59,112 nucleotides of DNA from UBA7185 sp964606855 (GCA_964606855.1 CAZSHM010000006.1:1-59112), one strand, 5' to 3'; numbered from the stretch's first letter, positions 18,245 through 26,497 are shown. Made by a program: numbers and translations. The notes: generated from the letters alone by a model not told the origin.

Positions 18245-19069
18245 TTACTTTCCAGCCTCCGCGGCTGTATCCGCATTCTCCGCGGCTGTATCCGCATTCT
18301 CCGCGGCTGCTTCCGNNNNNNNNNNNNNNNNNNNNNNNNNNNNNNNNNNNNNNNNNNNNNNNNNNNNNNNNNNNNNNNNNNNNNNNNNNNNNNNNNNNNN
18401 NNNNNNNNNNNNNNNCTCCGCGGCTGCTTCCGCGTCCTCCCCGGCCGCTTTCGCGTCCTCTGCGGCTTTCTCCTGCTGCTGTGTTTCTCTGCTCCGCTTA
18501 TAGAGCACAAAGACCGCGCCGCCCAAAAGCAGGGCCATCACCACGGCAAAGAGCATCGGCATCGCCACCATCAGGACTGCCGCCACAGCAAGCACCGCGA
18601 CCTTTCCCTTGTCCAGCACCCGGCCCTTGCCCTTGCAGGTGGGGCAGGTGCGCTCCTTCGTGCCGTGGCAGAGGTAGCACTCCACCATGCCGCGCCCGTT
18701 GCAGACGTGGCAGAGCGTGTGCTCCATCCAGCTCTCCTGTTTGACGCGCTCCACCCGCCCCAGTCCGCCGCAGACGGGGCAATCCACTTTGCCCTTGCCG
18801 CCGCAGACGGGACAGGTCTCCCCCGAGACGGTTCTTCCGCTGCCGTGGCAGCTCTGGCAGAGAACCTTGCCGTGCTGGCACTGCGGATTGTCGCAGGGCA
18901 TCTCGATCTTCTGCGTGGTGGTCACCTGCTTTGGCACGACGCCCTTGCCTCCGCAGTTGGGGCAGGCGATCTCGCCTTTTTCGTCACAGATGCAGGGGAT
19001 CGTTCCCGCTCCGCCGCAGGTGGGACATTCTTTTTTCAGATTCGTCAGCCATGTGAGAACTTGATTCAT
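18245..19069 (-). CDS. DnaJ-type zinc-ribbon membrane protein with alanine/glutamate repeat tail, interrupted by gap
   Basis: About 170 N-terminal residues hold at least six CxxCxGxG-like modules (ECPTCGGAG, ACPNCGGKG, LCQSCHGSG, TCPVCGGKG, LCHVCNGRG, TCPTCKGKG), as in the DnaJ cysteine-rich domain but without a J domain. Two hydrophobic segments follow (VLAVAAVLMVAMPMLFAVVM region), then a basic stretch and an Ala/Glu/Asp tail of repeated AENADTAAE units where the assembly breaks. A perfect AAAGGAG lies before the ATG. A scaffold or protein-binding role at the membrane is inferred; no enzyme motif is seen. It overlaps the preceding small gene by 86 bases. Confidence 0.8.
   Translation of the reverse strand: MNQVLTWLTNLKKECPTCGGAGTIPCICDEKGEIACPNCGGKGVVPKQVTTTQKIEMPCDNPQCQHGKVLCQSCHGSGRTVSGETCPVCGGKGKVDCPVCGGLGRVERVKQESWMEHTLCHVCNGRGMVECYLCHGTKERTCPTCKGKGRVLDKGKVAVLAVAAVLMVAMPMLFAVVMALLLGGAVFVLYKRSRETQQQEKAAEDAKAAGEDAEAAAEXXXXXXXXXXXXXXXXXXXXXXXXXXXXXXXXXXEAAAENADTAAENADTAAEAGK
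18316..18415. other. assembly gap (100 N) in the AENADTAAE-type repeat
   Basis: The same sequence, CTCCGCGGCTGCTTCCG, abuts both sides of the Ns, which indicates a collapsed tandem coding repeat. The length is unknown. Confidence 0.95.
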
Positions 19070-19325
19070 CTGTATCTCCTTTCCCCGATCGATCCCGCAC
19101 AGCCACCGGCTGCCGGATCGAGAACAGCGCGGTCAGAATTCCTGCCGCGGCGCAGGCCGCGCCCGCGATCGCCGGCGTGTTGTAGACAATCCGGTATCCG
19201 GTTCCGCCGCAGGAGGGACAGACCAGTGTCTGACAGTCCTCCTCCGCGTCGCAGCTGCAGCAGAGAATGTATTTTTCGCCGTTGCAGGTGGGACAGACTT
19301 CTCTCTTTACGAAAAGATTCTCCAT
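18984..19325 (-). CDS. small zinc-ribbon membrane protein
   Basis: 113 residues. The N terminus holds CPTCNGEKYILCCSC and CPSCGGTGYR zinc-ribbon modules, followed by one TM helix (PAIAGAACAAAGILTALF) and a polar tail. GGGAGG precedes the ATG at 19325. Its last 86 bases overlap the next zinc-ribbon gene in another frame; the tail there (SEKRMSHLRRSG) may be non-conserved. The two genes form one unit from the promoter at 19514-19542. No function is assigned. Confidence 0.7.
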   Translation of the reverse strand: MENLFVKREVCPTCNGEKYILCCSCDAEEDCQTLVCPSCGGTGYRIVYNTPAIAGAACAAAGILTALFSIRQPVAVRDRSGKGDTDESSSHMADESEKRMSHLRRSGNDPLHL

Positions 19326-19513
19326 ATCGTTCCTCCCCGTCGATCGAATGCGGAGACGCGCCAGCCTGTCTCGCACGCCCGGCTGGGTGTCGGGGATCAC
19401 GCCCGGTTTGCGGGGGATTGCCCTGCGAATGCTTTTGAACTTGTTCTATCCCGCTTGCTTTTCAGAACGACAGCGCCGTGTGAATCGCTTCGATTCTCCC
19501 GCTGTCCACTGTT

Positions 19514-19542
19514 ATGATACCATGCTTTTGCCCCGTTTTCAA
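19514..19542 (-). promoter_or_regulatory. promoter for the zinc-ribbon pair
   Basis: Minus strand TTGAAA, 17-base spacer, TATCAT. It predicts a leader of about 180 bases before the ATG at 19325, in which I see no known riboswitch. Confidence 0.65.
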
Positions 19543-19621
19543 CAAATTTACTTTTTTTCTTTGTAAATCCGGGGATTTTGTGCGGCCTCGGCGCGGCGCA
19601 GGCGGCCGGATCGCGCGCACC

Positions 19622-19650
19622 AAAAAAAGGGCCGTCCGGCAAGACGGCCC
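19622..19650 (-). terminator. intrinsic terminator of the PepSY gene
   Basis: Minus strand GGGCCGTC, six-base loop, GACGGCCC, then seven Ts. It lies about 215 bases past the stop of the 19864-20952 gene; the bases between hold no gene that I recognise. Confidence 0.8.
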
Positions 19651-19863
19651 TCGCAAGGGGATAAAGGAGATTTTTCGGCGGCGCTGCGCGCGCTTTGGGA
19701 TGGAAGCGCGCCGACCGCCGATGTGGCATTTCCTTACGGCAGTAAACAGTATAACAGAGTTTCGCGGGGCAATGGTCAAGAAAATGTCAAGAAAGTTTGC
19801 GAATTTTGTAAATCTCTCTGACCGTTTCCGCAACTCCGTCCGCAAGGCAGATCCGCCGGGAAC

Positions 19864-20952
19864 CTAGTCGTCCATTCCCCACTCCAGGATATTGCCGCTC
19901 GAGCCGTCGATCTCGAACTCATAGCGGATGCCGTTGTAGCGGATATCCACCTCGTAGATCCAGCGCCCGTCGTCGCGGTCCAGACGGCACTTGGTGATAT
20001 TCGCGTCCTTCGCGCCGGGCACCTTGGCCAGGGCGGCGGAGCGGGCGGTCTGCTCGCTGACAACCCCGTTCGTGTTGGCGGGCGCGGCGGGCGTGTAATG
20101 GTCGGCGTCATAGTCGAAGGAGATCACCGACCCGTTGACCGCGTCGATCTCATAGTCGTACTCGGTATAGCCGGAGTTCGTGTAGAACTCGATCTCATAG
20201 ACCTGCCGCCCATGCTCCCAGTCCAGATGCTGCTGGACAAAGGTGACCTGATTTGCCGTCAGGCCGGCGTGGGCAAGGGCCTTGGCCTTTGCCTGCTCGA
20301 CAGAAATCTGTCCGCTCGGCGTGGGCGTGCTCGGCGCGGGAGACGGAGTCCCTGTGCCGGGGCTCGTTGTGCCCGGGTTCTGTCCGGAGAAGGTATCGAC
20401 ATCGGTGATCAGGCTGCCCTCGCCAATGGTGACGGTGCGCGTGGCGGCATCCCAGGCGACATTCTTGCCCATCAGGTTGCCGATGGCACGGATCGGCAGA
20501 TAGGTGGCGCCGTTATAAACCAGGGGATAGATCCGCTCTCCGTTCGCATTGGTAAAGGTCCGGACCGAATTGTTCACAACGAGCGTGAAATCGTCCCGGA
20601 TTTCTGCCCGGATGCTCTGATTGGCAGCCTGCACAGGCGTTCCGACAACCGTCGGCATGGTGCGGGGGCTGGTCAGGGTGATGGTCTTCGTGCTCTGATT
20701 CCAGTCGACACTCATGCCCATCAGTTCGCCGATGGCCCGCACCGGCAGATAGGTGGTACCCTGGTAGAGAACGGGATACACCTGCCGCCCGTCCGCGTTG
20801 TAGAATGCGGTCTCGGTGCCGTCGATGACAATTCTGGTGTCGGGGCGGAGCTCGGCGCTGACCGGGGACACCGCCATGGCGCTGAGCGGCACGCTGAAGA
20901 CGAGCGCGAAACAAAACGCCGAGAGGATGAAGCGTTTGAGGGTTCTCTTCAT
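19864..20952 (-). CDS. secreted protein with two copper-amine-oxidase-like stalk domains and two PepSY domains
   Basis: 362 residues. A signal peptide occupies about residues 1-29 (LSAFCFALVFSVPLSAMA). Two stalk-type domains follow, each with YPxxYxGxTYLPxRAIGxLMG (residues about 50-95 and 130-170), then a Thr/Pro-rich linker. Two PepSY modules (AKAKALAHAGL and ARSAALAKVPG, each followed by YEIEF/YEVDI strands) end the protein. It is probably wall-associated; PepSY domains are thought to be inhibitory or ligand-binding. AAAGGAGG precedes the ATG. It is a single-gene unit with its own promoter and terminator. Confidence 0.87.
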   Translation of the reverse strand: MKRTLKRFILSAFCFALVFSVPLSAMAVSPVSAELRPDTRIVIDGTETAFYNADGRQVYPVLYQGTTYLPVRAIGELMGMSVDWNQSTKTITLTSPRTMPTVVGTPVQAANQSIRAEIRDDFTLVVNNSVRTFTNANGERIYPLVYNGATYLPIRAIGNLMGKNVAWDAATRTVTIGEGSLITDVDTFSGQNPGTTSPGTGTPSPAPSTPTPSGQISVEQAKAKALAHAGLTANQVTFVQQHLDWEHGRQVYEIEFYTNSGYTEYDYEIDAVNGSVISFDYDADHYTPAAPANTNGVVSEQTARSAALAKVPGAKDANITKCRLDRDDGRWIYEVDIRYNGIRYEFEIDGSSGNILEWGMDD

Positions 20953-21000
20953 TGTTTTTTCCTCCTTTTCTGTATCCATTTGGTTCTTTGCCCTGCGCTT

Positions 21001-21030
21001 AGTATAGCATGAATCTCCCGGCGCGCGCAA
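21001..21030 (-). promoter_or_regulatory. promoter for the PepSY gene
   Basis: Minus strand TTGCGC, 18-base spacer, TATACT with upstream TGC (extended -10). The predicted start is about 40 bases before the ATG. Confidence 0.6.
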
Positions 21031-21110
21031 GAAAAACTGCACAGAAAGAGGATTTTTCCCAATCTTTTTGCAGTTCTTGTAGAAAATTCCCTCTGCGCTC
21101 CGCTCCGGCA

Positions 21111-21150
21111 AAGCCAGAACCCCGCGGGATCTGCCGCGGGGTTCTGGCTT
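21111..21150 (-). terminator. 17-base-pair hairpin after the DUF2325 gene
   Basis: Perfect arms AAGCCAGAACCCCGCGG / CCGCGGGGTTCTGGCTT around a six-base loop; the stop codon lies in one arm. There is no long U tract, so it may act mainly as an mRNA end stabiliser. Confidence 0.65.
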
Positions 21151-21436
21151 ATGCGCCGGCGCGCTCCTGCAGGATCTGCCGCAGTGCGGCCGCGCTACTG
21201 GAATGGCTGCGCACCACGTCGATCTGCTTGCGCTTCGCCTCCGCCACGGCGCAGTCGATCATGCGGTGCGACACGGTGTTTGTGAAGAGCACCAGCAGAT
21301 CCGGCGTGCCGATCTGCTGCCGCAGATTGCCCGGCACCTGCGTAAACACCTTCACTTTGCAGTGGTACTGCGCGCACAATTCCTTGTAGCGGCAGACCAT
21401 ACAGTCGTGGCCGCCGATGATGACCAGCTTGCGCAT
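21149..21436 (-). CDS. DUF2325 family small protein
   Basis: 95 residues, MRKLVIIGGHDCMVCRYKEL at the start, then TQVPGNLRQQIGTPDLLVLF and SHRMIDCAVAEAKR. This is the pattern of the DUF2325 family, a small Rossmann-like fold of unknown function. Two cysteines (HDCMVC) could bind metal. It sits just after the feo operon terminator and shares an operator-like motif with the feo promoters, so an iron- or redox-linked role is inferred. Confidence 0.8.
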   Translation of the reverse strand: MRKLVIIGGHDCMVCRYKELCAQYHCKVKVFTQVPGNLRQQIGTPDLLVLFTNTVSHRMIDCAVAEAKRKQIDVVRSHSSSAAALRQILQERAGA

Positions 21437-21475
21437 CCGATTGCCTCCTCTCGCTAGTTTATTCCGCTAAATATT

Positions 21476-21491
21476 GTTTTCTATTGCTAAC
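21476..21491. promoter_or_regulatory. operator-like site upstream of the DUF2325 gene
   Basis: Minus strand GTTAGCAATAGAAAAC, matching 12 of 16 positions of the palindrome at 24284-24299 in the feo region, and followed by the same CCCAC flank. A metal-responsive (DtxR- or Fur-like) site is inferred. Confidence 0.4.
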
Positions 21492-21499
21492 TTTGTGGG

Positions 21500-21536
21500 A
21501 AAAATTCCGGCCGGCCCGTACAGTGCCGACCGGAAT
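21500..21536 (-). terminator. intrinsic terminator of the feo operon
   Basis: Minus strand ATTCCGGtCGG / CCGGCCGGAAT followed by TTTT, starting about 70 bases after the last feo gene. Confidence 0.75.
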
Positions 21537-21604
21537 CCGTATATCGGGCCACAGCCCCGTGTTTGCGTCTCCGCCGCGTTCCAGCTTTGCGATTTCCCCG
21601 GAAC

Positions 21605-21808
21605 TCAGGGCCGCGCCTCCCCATGGCATTTTTCACACGCTTCCGGCACGTCGCTTTTCCCGCAGGCGCAGCCCCCGCAGGCGTCGCCGCAGCTGCTGCA
21701 GCCGCCGGAGCGAAACGAGCGGTATACGCTTCGCGCGGCAAAGAAAACCATCGCCAGGACGATCAATCCAACCACGATCGTCCCCAAATTGTTCGCGAGC
21801 CATGTCAT
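21605..21808 (-). CDS. FeoB-associated Cys-rich membrane protein
   Basis: 67-residue single-pass membrane peptide. A helix (TIVVGLIVLAMVFFAARSVY) is followed by a Cys-rich tail (GGCSSCGDACGGCACGKSD, then CEKC). This family regularly ends feo operons and is thought to help ferrous iron transport or FeoB assembly, possibly in place of FeoC. It starts 11 bases after feoB. Confidence 0.92.
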   Translation of the reverse strand: MTWLANNLGTIVVGLIVLAMVFFAARSVYRSFRSGGCSSCGDACGGCACGKSDVPEACEKCHGEARP

Positions 21809-21819
21809 AGTCTGTCACC

Positions 21820-23982
21820 TCAAGCCGCGTGCTGCAAATCGCGCACACGCTGTTTTTTCCCTTCATAGGGGTTCGGACGGAACAAGAAATACAGGAGAAC
21901 CGCCAGCGCAATCAGCGCCACGACCGTCCCCAGGCCAAAGCCTCCGCCGGTCAGGAAGGTGCCGAACTGGTAGATCATGAGCGCCACGAGATAGGCCAGC
22001 CCGCACTGGTACCCGATGGCGAACAGGAACCATTTCGTGCTGTTCATCTCCCGCCGGATGGCGCCCATCGCCGCAAAGCAGGGGGCGCAGAGCAGGTTAA
22101 ATACAAGGAATCCATAGGCGGCCACCGGCGTCATCACGCTTGCAAGATTTCCCCAGACCTCGACGCCGTCCTCCGCGACTTCCGCGAATCCGTAGAGCAT
22201 TCCGAAGGTTGCCACCACGTTCTCCTTGGCGATGAGGCCTGTGATCGCGGCGACCGCCATCTTCCAGCCCTCGCCGCCCTGGGTCCAGCCCAGCGGGGTG
22301 AAGATCCACGCGATGGCACCGCCGATGGCGGCCAGGAGAGAGTCGTTGAGCTGCTCCGGCTCCAGCATTCCGAAGTGCCCGTTCACCCAGCCGAAGCTCA
22401 TCAGGAACCAGAGCACGATGGTCGACAGGAGAATGATGGTTCCGGCCTTTTTGATGAAGGACCAGGCGCGCTCCCACATGCTGCGCAGCACATTGCCCAC
22501 CGTGGGCATGTGGTACGCCGGCAGTTCCATAACGAAGGGAGCGGGATCGCCGGCAAACATCCCCGTCTTTTTCAGGATGATGCCGGAGCAGATGATCGCC
22601 GCAACGCCCACGAAGTAGGCGCTCCAGGCCACCCAGCCGGCATTGCCGAAGAAGGCGCCCGCGATCAGGGCGATGATGGGCAGTTTCGCGCCGCAGGGCA
22701 CGAAGGTCGTCGTCATGATGGTCATGCGGCGGTCGCGCTCATTCTCGATCGTGCGGGAGGCCATCACGCCCGGCACGCCGCAGCCGGAAGCGATCAGCAT
22801 CGGGATGAAGGATTTGCCCGAGAGTCCGAACTTGCGGAAGATGCGGTCCATGATGAACGCCACGCGCGCCATGTACCCGCAGGATTCCAGGACGGCCAGG
22901 AAGAAGAAGAGCACCAGCATCTGCGGCACAAAGCCCAGCACCGCGCCGACGCCGGCCACGATGCCGTCCAGAATCAGTCCCTGCAGCCACTCCGCGCAGC
23001 CCACCGCCACGAGGACACCCTCGATCGCCGGCGGGATGATCTCGCCGAAGAGCACATCGTTTGTCCAGTCCGTGACAAACGCGCCGACGGTGGTCACCGA
23101 CACGTAGTAGACGACGAACATCACCGCAGCGAAGATCGGCAGCGCGAGGAAACGGTTCGTGACGACGCGGTCGATCTTGTCCGAGAGCGACAGCCCCTCC
23201 CGTCTGCCCTTCTTCAGGCATTTTCCGATGATGGATCCGATGTAGTTGTAGCGCTCGTTCGTGATGATGCTCTCGGCATCGTCGTCGAGCTCGTCCTCCA
23301 GGGCCTGCACCAAAAATTCCACGTCCGGCACATGCTCGAGCATATCGCCGATCTTCTCGTCGCGCTCAAAGAGCTTGATGGCAAAAAACCGCTTCTGGGC
23401 CTCCGGAACCTCCTCGCCGAGCATCGCCTCGATCTTTTGCAGGGTCGTCTCCACCTTGCTGTCGAACCGGTGCTGCGGCTGCTTCGCCACCCCGGCGGCG
23501 GCCGCCTGGACAACCAGCTCCGCGGCCTGCCGAATGCCGGTTCCCCGCAAAGCGGAGATCTCTACGCTCTGGCAGCCCAGCGCCGCCGAGAGCGCGCCGG
23601 TGTCAATCTTGTCGCCGTTTTTCTCCACGACATCCATCATGTTTATGGCGATCACAACCGGGATCCCCAGCTCCAGGAGCTGCGTGGTGAGATACAGGTT
23701 GCGCTCCAGATTTGTGCCGTCGACAATGTTCAGAATCGCGTCGGGGCGCTCCTGAATCAGATAATTCCGCGCCACGACCTCCTCCAGCGTATAGGGCGAG
23801 AGCGAATAAATTCCGGGCAGATCCATCAGGATGACGTCGGAATGCCCCTTCAGCTTGCCCTCCTTCTTCTCCACCGTGACGCCCGGCCAGTTTCCCACAA
23901 ACTGATTGGAGCCTGTGAGTGCGTTGAACAGGGTTGTCTTTCCGCTGTTCGGGTTGCCGGCCAGCGCGATCTTATAACCCAT
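21820..23982 (-). CDS. feoB: ferrous iron transport protein B
   Basis: 720-residue membrane GTPase importing Fe(II). The N-terminal G domain has G1 GNPNSGKTTLFNALTG, G3 DLPGIYSLSPYT, G4-like INMMD and a switch region with NIVDGTN. A helical spacer leads into two Gate domains with core motifs (IPMLIASGCGVPGVMASRTI and FVPCGAKLPIIAL, the Cys being the conserved permeation cysteine). GGAGGCAGGAAA precedes the ATG. Operon feoA-feoA-feoB-Cys-rich peptide. Confidence 0.97.
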   Translation of the reverse strand: MGYKIALAGNPNSGKTTLFNALTGSNQFVGNWPGVTVEKKEGKLKGHSDVILMDLPGIYSLSPYTLEEVVARNYLIQERPDAILNIVDGTNLERNLYLTTQLLELGIPVVIAINMMDVVEKNGDKIDTGALSAALGCQSVEISALRGTGIRQAAELVVQAAAAGVAKQPQHRFDSKVETTLQKIEAMLGEEVPEAQKRFFAIKLFERDEKIGDMLEHVPDVEFLVQALEDELDDDAESIITNERYNYIGSIIGKCLKKGRREGLSLSDKIDRVVTNRFLALPIFAAVMFVVYYVSVTTVGAFVTDWTNDVLFGEIIPPAIEGVLVAVGCAEWLQGLILDGIVAGVGAVLGFVPQMLVLFFFLAVLESCGYMARVAFIMDRIFRKFGLSGKSFIPMLIASGCGVPGVMASRTIENERDRRMTIMTTTFVPCGAKLPIIALIAGAFFGNAGWVAWSAYFVGVAAIICSGIILKKTGMFAGDPAPFVMELPAYHMPTVGNVLRSMWERAWSFIKKAGTIILLSTIVLWFLMSFGWVNGHFGMLEPEQLNDSLLAAIGGAIAWIFTPLGWTQGGEGWKMAVAAITGLIAKENVVATFGMLYGFAEVAEDGVEVWGNLASVMTPVAAYGFLVFNLLCAPCFAAMGAIRREMNSTKWFLFAIGYQCGLAYLVALMIYQFGTFLTGGGFGLGTVVALIALAVLLYFLFRPNPYEGKKQRVRDLQHAA

Positions 23983-24033
23983 TTTCCTGCCTCCTCCTCA
24001 AAATTTGGATTTTGGATTTTTTTGTATCTCGGC

Positions 24034-24255
24034 TCATTCGACCTCGATCATCTGTGCGTCCGCCTTGCGGATGGACATCTCGTAGCCGCGCACGGTGATC
24101 TCGATGGGATCCCCCAGCGGCGCCACCTTGCGCACAAAGACATCGACGCCCTTGGTGATGCCCATATCCATGATGCGGCGCCGCACGCTGCCGTCCCCAT
24201 GGACTTTGACGACCCGCGCCTGCGCGCCGCATGGGATTTCACGCAAGTTTCTCAC
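24034..24255 (-). CDS. feoA: FeoA family protein (second copy)
   Basis: 73-residue SH3-like accessory protein of the Fe(II) importer, with ARVVKVHGDGSVRRRIMDMG, ITKGVDVFVRKVAPLGDP and ITVRGYEMSIRKADA, the typical FeoA pattern. The start is GTG 24255 with GGAGGGAG upstream. It lies 51 bases before feoB. Confidence 0.93.
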   Translation of the reverse strand: MRNLREIPCGAQARVVKVHGDGSVRRRIMDMGITKGVDVFVRKVAPLGDPIEITVRGYEMSIRKADAQMIEVE

Positions 24256-24283
24256 ATTGGCTCCCTCCTCGTATCTTTCTTCT

Positions 24284-24299
24284 GTTAGTCATTGCTAAC
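24284..24299. promoter_or_regulatory. palindromic operator-like site between the two feoA genes
   Basis: GTTAG-TCATTG-CTAAC, a perfect 5-6-5 inverted repeat 30 bases upstream of the second feoA start. Related sites lie at 24612-24627 (over the feo promoter) and 21476-21491. A site for a DtxR-type iron repressor is inferred, not shown. Confidence 0.5.
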
Positions 24300-24337
24300 T
24301 CGTGGGCAAAACGGCGGGCCCTCCAGGGCCCGCAACC

Positions 24338-24547
24338 TCATACCACAATTCTCCCCGCCATCGTCTTGTCCAGGGCGATGCGGGCTTCCTTCACTTTCAG
24401 AATCATGTTGCCGCCCAGCTCGGAAATCACCGTCACCGGTTCCCCCACCACGAAACCCAGGTTCTCCAGATGCTTCTTCACTGCATCGCGGCCGTTGATC
24501 TTCAAGATGATTCTCTCCTGCCCAAAGGGCGCCATCGACAGAGGCAT
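24338..24547 (-). CDS. feoA: FeoA family protein (first copy)
   Basis: 69 residues, a second diverged FeoA: MAPFGQERIILKINGRDAVK, then HLENLGFVVGEPVTVISELG and MILKVKEARIALDKTMAGRI. First gene of the feo operon. The start is uncertain between ATG 24547 and an in-frame GTG six bases upstream; AAAGGA lies 4 bases before the GTG and 13 before the ATG. Two unlike FeoA proteins before FeoB are common in Clostridia. Confidence 0.9.
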   Translation of the reverse strand: MPLSMAPFGQERIILKINGRDAVKKHLENLGFVVGEPVTVISELGGNMILKVKEARIALDKTMAGRIVV

Positions 24548-24610
24548 ACGTATCACCCGATCCTTTCCCGCCGGCGCTGTGCGCGGCGTACGTTCTCTTC
24601 CACACACCTA

Positions 24611-24639
24611 ACTTTACTACAACTAACTAGACTTGTCAA
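24611..24639 (-). promoter_or_regulatory. feo operon promoter with overlapping operator-like repeat
   Basis: Minus strand TTGACA, 17-base spacer, TAAAGT. The spacer and -10 contain GTTAGTTGTAGTAAAG, similar to the GTTAGCAATGACTAAC palindrome, so a bound repressor would block polymerase. Confidence 0.65.
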
Positions 24640-24770
24640 TAACTATTTTTTAAGAATTATAGTTTATTTATCTTGTATATAGAGAATGAATGCATGTTAT
24701 GGCGTATAACAAAGTGGCAGCGCAAAGCAGGGATTCCCGCGCGCTCCCGGTGAACGGCGCCGCAGCAGAT

Positions 24771-24800
24771 AAAAAAACGGCGGCGCATCCCCGCGCCGCC
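24771..24800 (-). terminator. intrinsic terminator of the t6A operon
   Basis: Minus strand GGCGGCGCGGGGATGCGCCGCC followed by GTTTTTTT, 50 bases past the tsaD stop. Confidence 0.85.
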
Positions 24801-24849
24801 AGATTGGCTTTCGCTCTTCGCCTGTGCCCGCGCCGCGCCCTGCGCCCGC

Positions 24850-25923
24850 TCACGCCCGCGCCGCGCCCTGCGGATCCGCGCCGCGCTGCCCGAGCCACGT
24901 CTCAAAGGACAGGTTCGGCACCGCGTTCAGCGTGAGATCCGCGAACTCTCCGCGCAGGGCTTTGTAGTGCGCGGCCGCGCCGATCATCGCCGCGTTGTCC
25001 GTGCAGAACTGCACCGGCGGGAAACAGACGCGGATGCCCCGCGCCGCGGCGGCCTCCTCCATCGCCCGCCGCAGCGCGCCGTTCGCCGCCACGCCGCCCG
25101 CCAGGAGAATCGTCTCCACGCGCTGCTCCGCGGCCGCGCGCACCGTCTTTTCCACCAGCACATCCAGCACCGCCTGCTGGAAACTGGCCGCCACATCGGC
25201 GGGCACGACGGTTTCCCCCAGCATCCGCGCCCTGTTCAGGTAGTTGAGCACCGCCGATTTCAGCCCGCTGAAACTGAACTCGAAACTGTCGTCGCCCAGC
25301 CAGGCCCGCGGCAGCGCGACGGACGCGGGATCGCCCTCCCGGGCCAGCCGCTCGATCTGCGGCCCGCCGGGATAGGGAAGCCCGATGGCGCGGGCCACCT
25401 TGTCGAAGGCCTCCCCCGCCGCGTCATCCCGCGTCTGTCCCAGGAGCAGATACTGCCCGTGCCCCGAGATCCGGATCAGATTGGTGTGGCCGCCCGAAAC
25501 CACCAGGCAGACCAGCGGGAAGGAGAGATCCTCCCGCACCAGGAAGTTCGCGTAGATATGCCCCTCGATGTGGTGAACGCCGATCAGGGGCTTGCCCGCC
25601 GCGTAGGCCAGCGCCTTGGCCGTGGAGACGCCCACCAGGAGCGCGCCCACCAGGCCGGGCCCGTACGTCACGGCGACGTGGCTCACCTGGGAGAGCGCGA
25701 CACCCGCCTGCGCGAGTGCCTCCTCCACCACCAGATTGATCAGTTCCAGATGCTTGCGGGACGCGATCTCCGGCACGACGCCGCCGTAGCGGCGATGAAT
25801 GTCAATCTGTGTGGAGACGACGTTGGAGAGGATCTCGCAGCCGTTCCGCACCACCGCCACCGCCGTCTCATCACAGCTCGACTCAATCGCCAGAATCCGC
25901 GTCTCCTGTTGCTCCCGCGCCAT
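24850..25923 (-). CDS. tsaD: tRNA N6-adenosine threonylcarbamoyltransferase TsaD
   Basis: Transfers the threonylcarbamoyl group to A37 of ANN-decoding tRNAs. It has 357 residues. ASKHA-fold motifs: IESSCDETAVAVV at the N terminus, then the metal-binding HHIEGHIYAN and VSGGHTNLI, EAFDKVARAIGLPYPGG, and LAGGVAANGALR. The ATG overlaps the end of rimI by 41 bases, giving tight coupling. Last gene of tsaE-tsaB-rimI-tsaD. Confidence 0.97.
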   Translation of the reverse strand: MAREQQETRILAIESSCDETAVAVVRNGCEILSNVVSTQIDIHRRYGGVVPEIASRKHLELINLVVEEALAQAGVALSQVSHVAVTYGPGLVGALLVGVSTAKALAYAAGKPLIGVHHIEGHIYANFLVREDLSFPLVCLVVSGGHTNLIRISGHGQYLLLGQTRDDAAGEAFDKVARAIGLPYPGGPQIERLAREGDPASVALPRAWLGDDSFEFSFSGLKSAVLNYLNRARMLGETVVPADVAASFQQAVLDVLVEKTVRAAAEQRVETILLAGGVAANGALRRAMEEAAAARGIRVCFPPVQFCTDNAAMIGAAAHYKALRGEFADLTLNAVPNLSFETWLGQRGADPQGAARA

Positions 25924-26497
25924 GGCCGTCCTCCTTCCCGCCGCGCCGCCAGAGGATCAGCGCGTCCTCGCCGTTGTCCGCGTAGTAGTGCGGCCGCCGC
26001 CCCTCCGCGGCAAAGCCCATCCTGCGGTAGAGCGCCCGCGCCGCCTCGTTGGACGGCCGCACCTCCAGCGTCATGTCCCGGATACCCTCCGCGGCGGCCA
26101 GATCGATCAGGAGGCGCATCAGATAGGTGCCCACCCCCTGCCGCCGCCAGGCCGGATGCACCGCCACATTCGTGATGTGCCCCTCGTCAAAAATCTTCCA
26201 GTATCCGGCGTAGGCCACAACCTGCTCCGGATCCGCCCGGTCCAGGAGCACCAGGTAGCGCGAGAGGGGATTGCGCACCACATCGTCCTCGAACATTGTC
26301 TTGGTCCAGGGGGCGGCAAAGCAGAGCCGCTCCAGGGCCGACACCGCGTCCAGATGCCGCTCCTCCATCGGGCAGGCCCAGAGCCGCGCGGACGGATCGC
26401 GCCCCGCGCGCGAGGCTGCCTGCGTCCGCGTCTCCTCCGCTGCCCCGGGGCAGGTCAGTCCGCCTTCTGCGCGCCCTGCTTCTGTCTCGCTTCCCAT
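25883..26497 (-). CDS. rimI: GNAT acetyltransferase, RimI-like
   Basis: 204-residue GNAT protein; RimI acetylates the N terminus of ribosomal protein S18, and in this operon context it is the usual name. Core motif A is VAVHPAWRRQGVGTYLMRLL, then LEVRPSNEAARALYRRMGF. About 45 extra N-terminal residues precede the GNAT core; they are supported only by the GGAGG at the ATG, and a start nearer the core is possible. It overlaps tsaB (upstream) by 43 bases and tsaD (downstream) by 41. Confidence 0.9.
   Translation of the reverse strand: MGSETEAGRAEGGLTCPGAAEETRTQAASRAGRDPSARLWACPMEERHLDAVSALERLCFAAPWTKTMFEDDVVRNPLSRYLVLLDRADPEQVVAYAGYWKIFDEGHITNVAVHPAWRRQGVGTYLMRLLIDLAAAEGIRDMTLEVRPSNEAARALYRRMGFAAEGRRPHYYADNGEDALILWRRGGKEDGHGAGATGDADSGD

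Noticed and set aside
24657..24905. Arg-rich minus-strand frame between feoA and tsaD
   Set aside because: It overlaps the tsaD end and terminator, has low complexity and no homologous motif.
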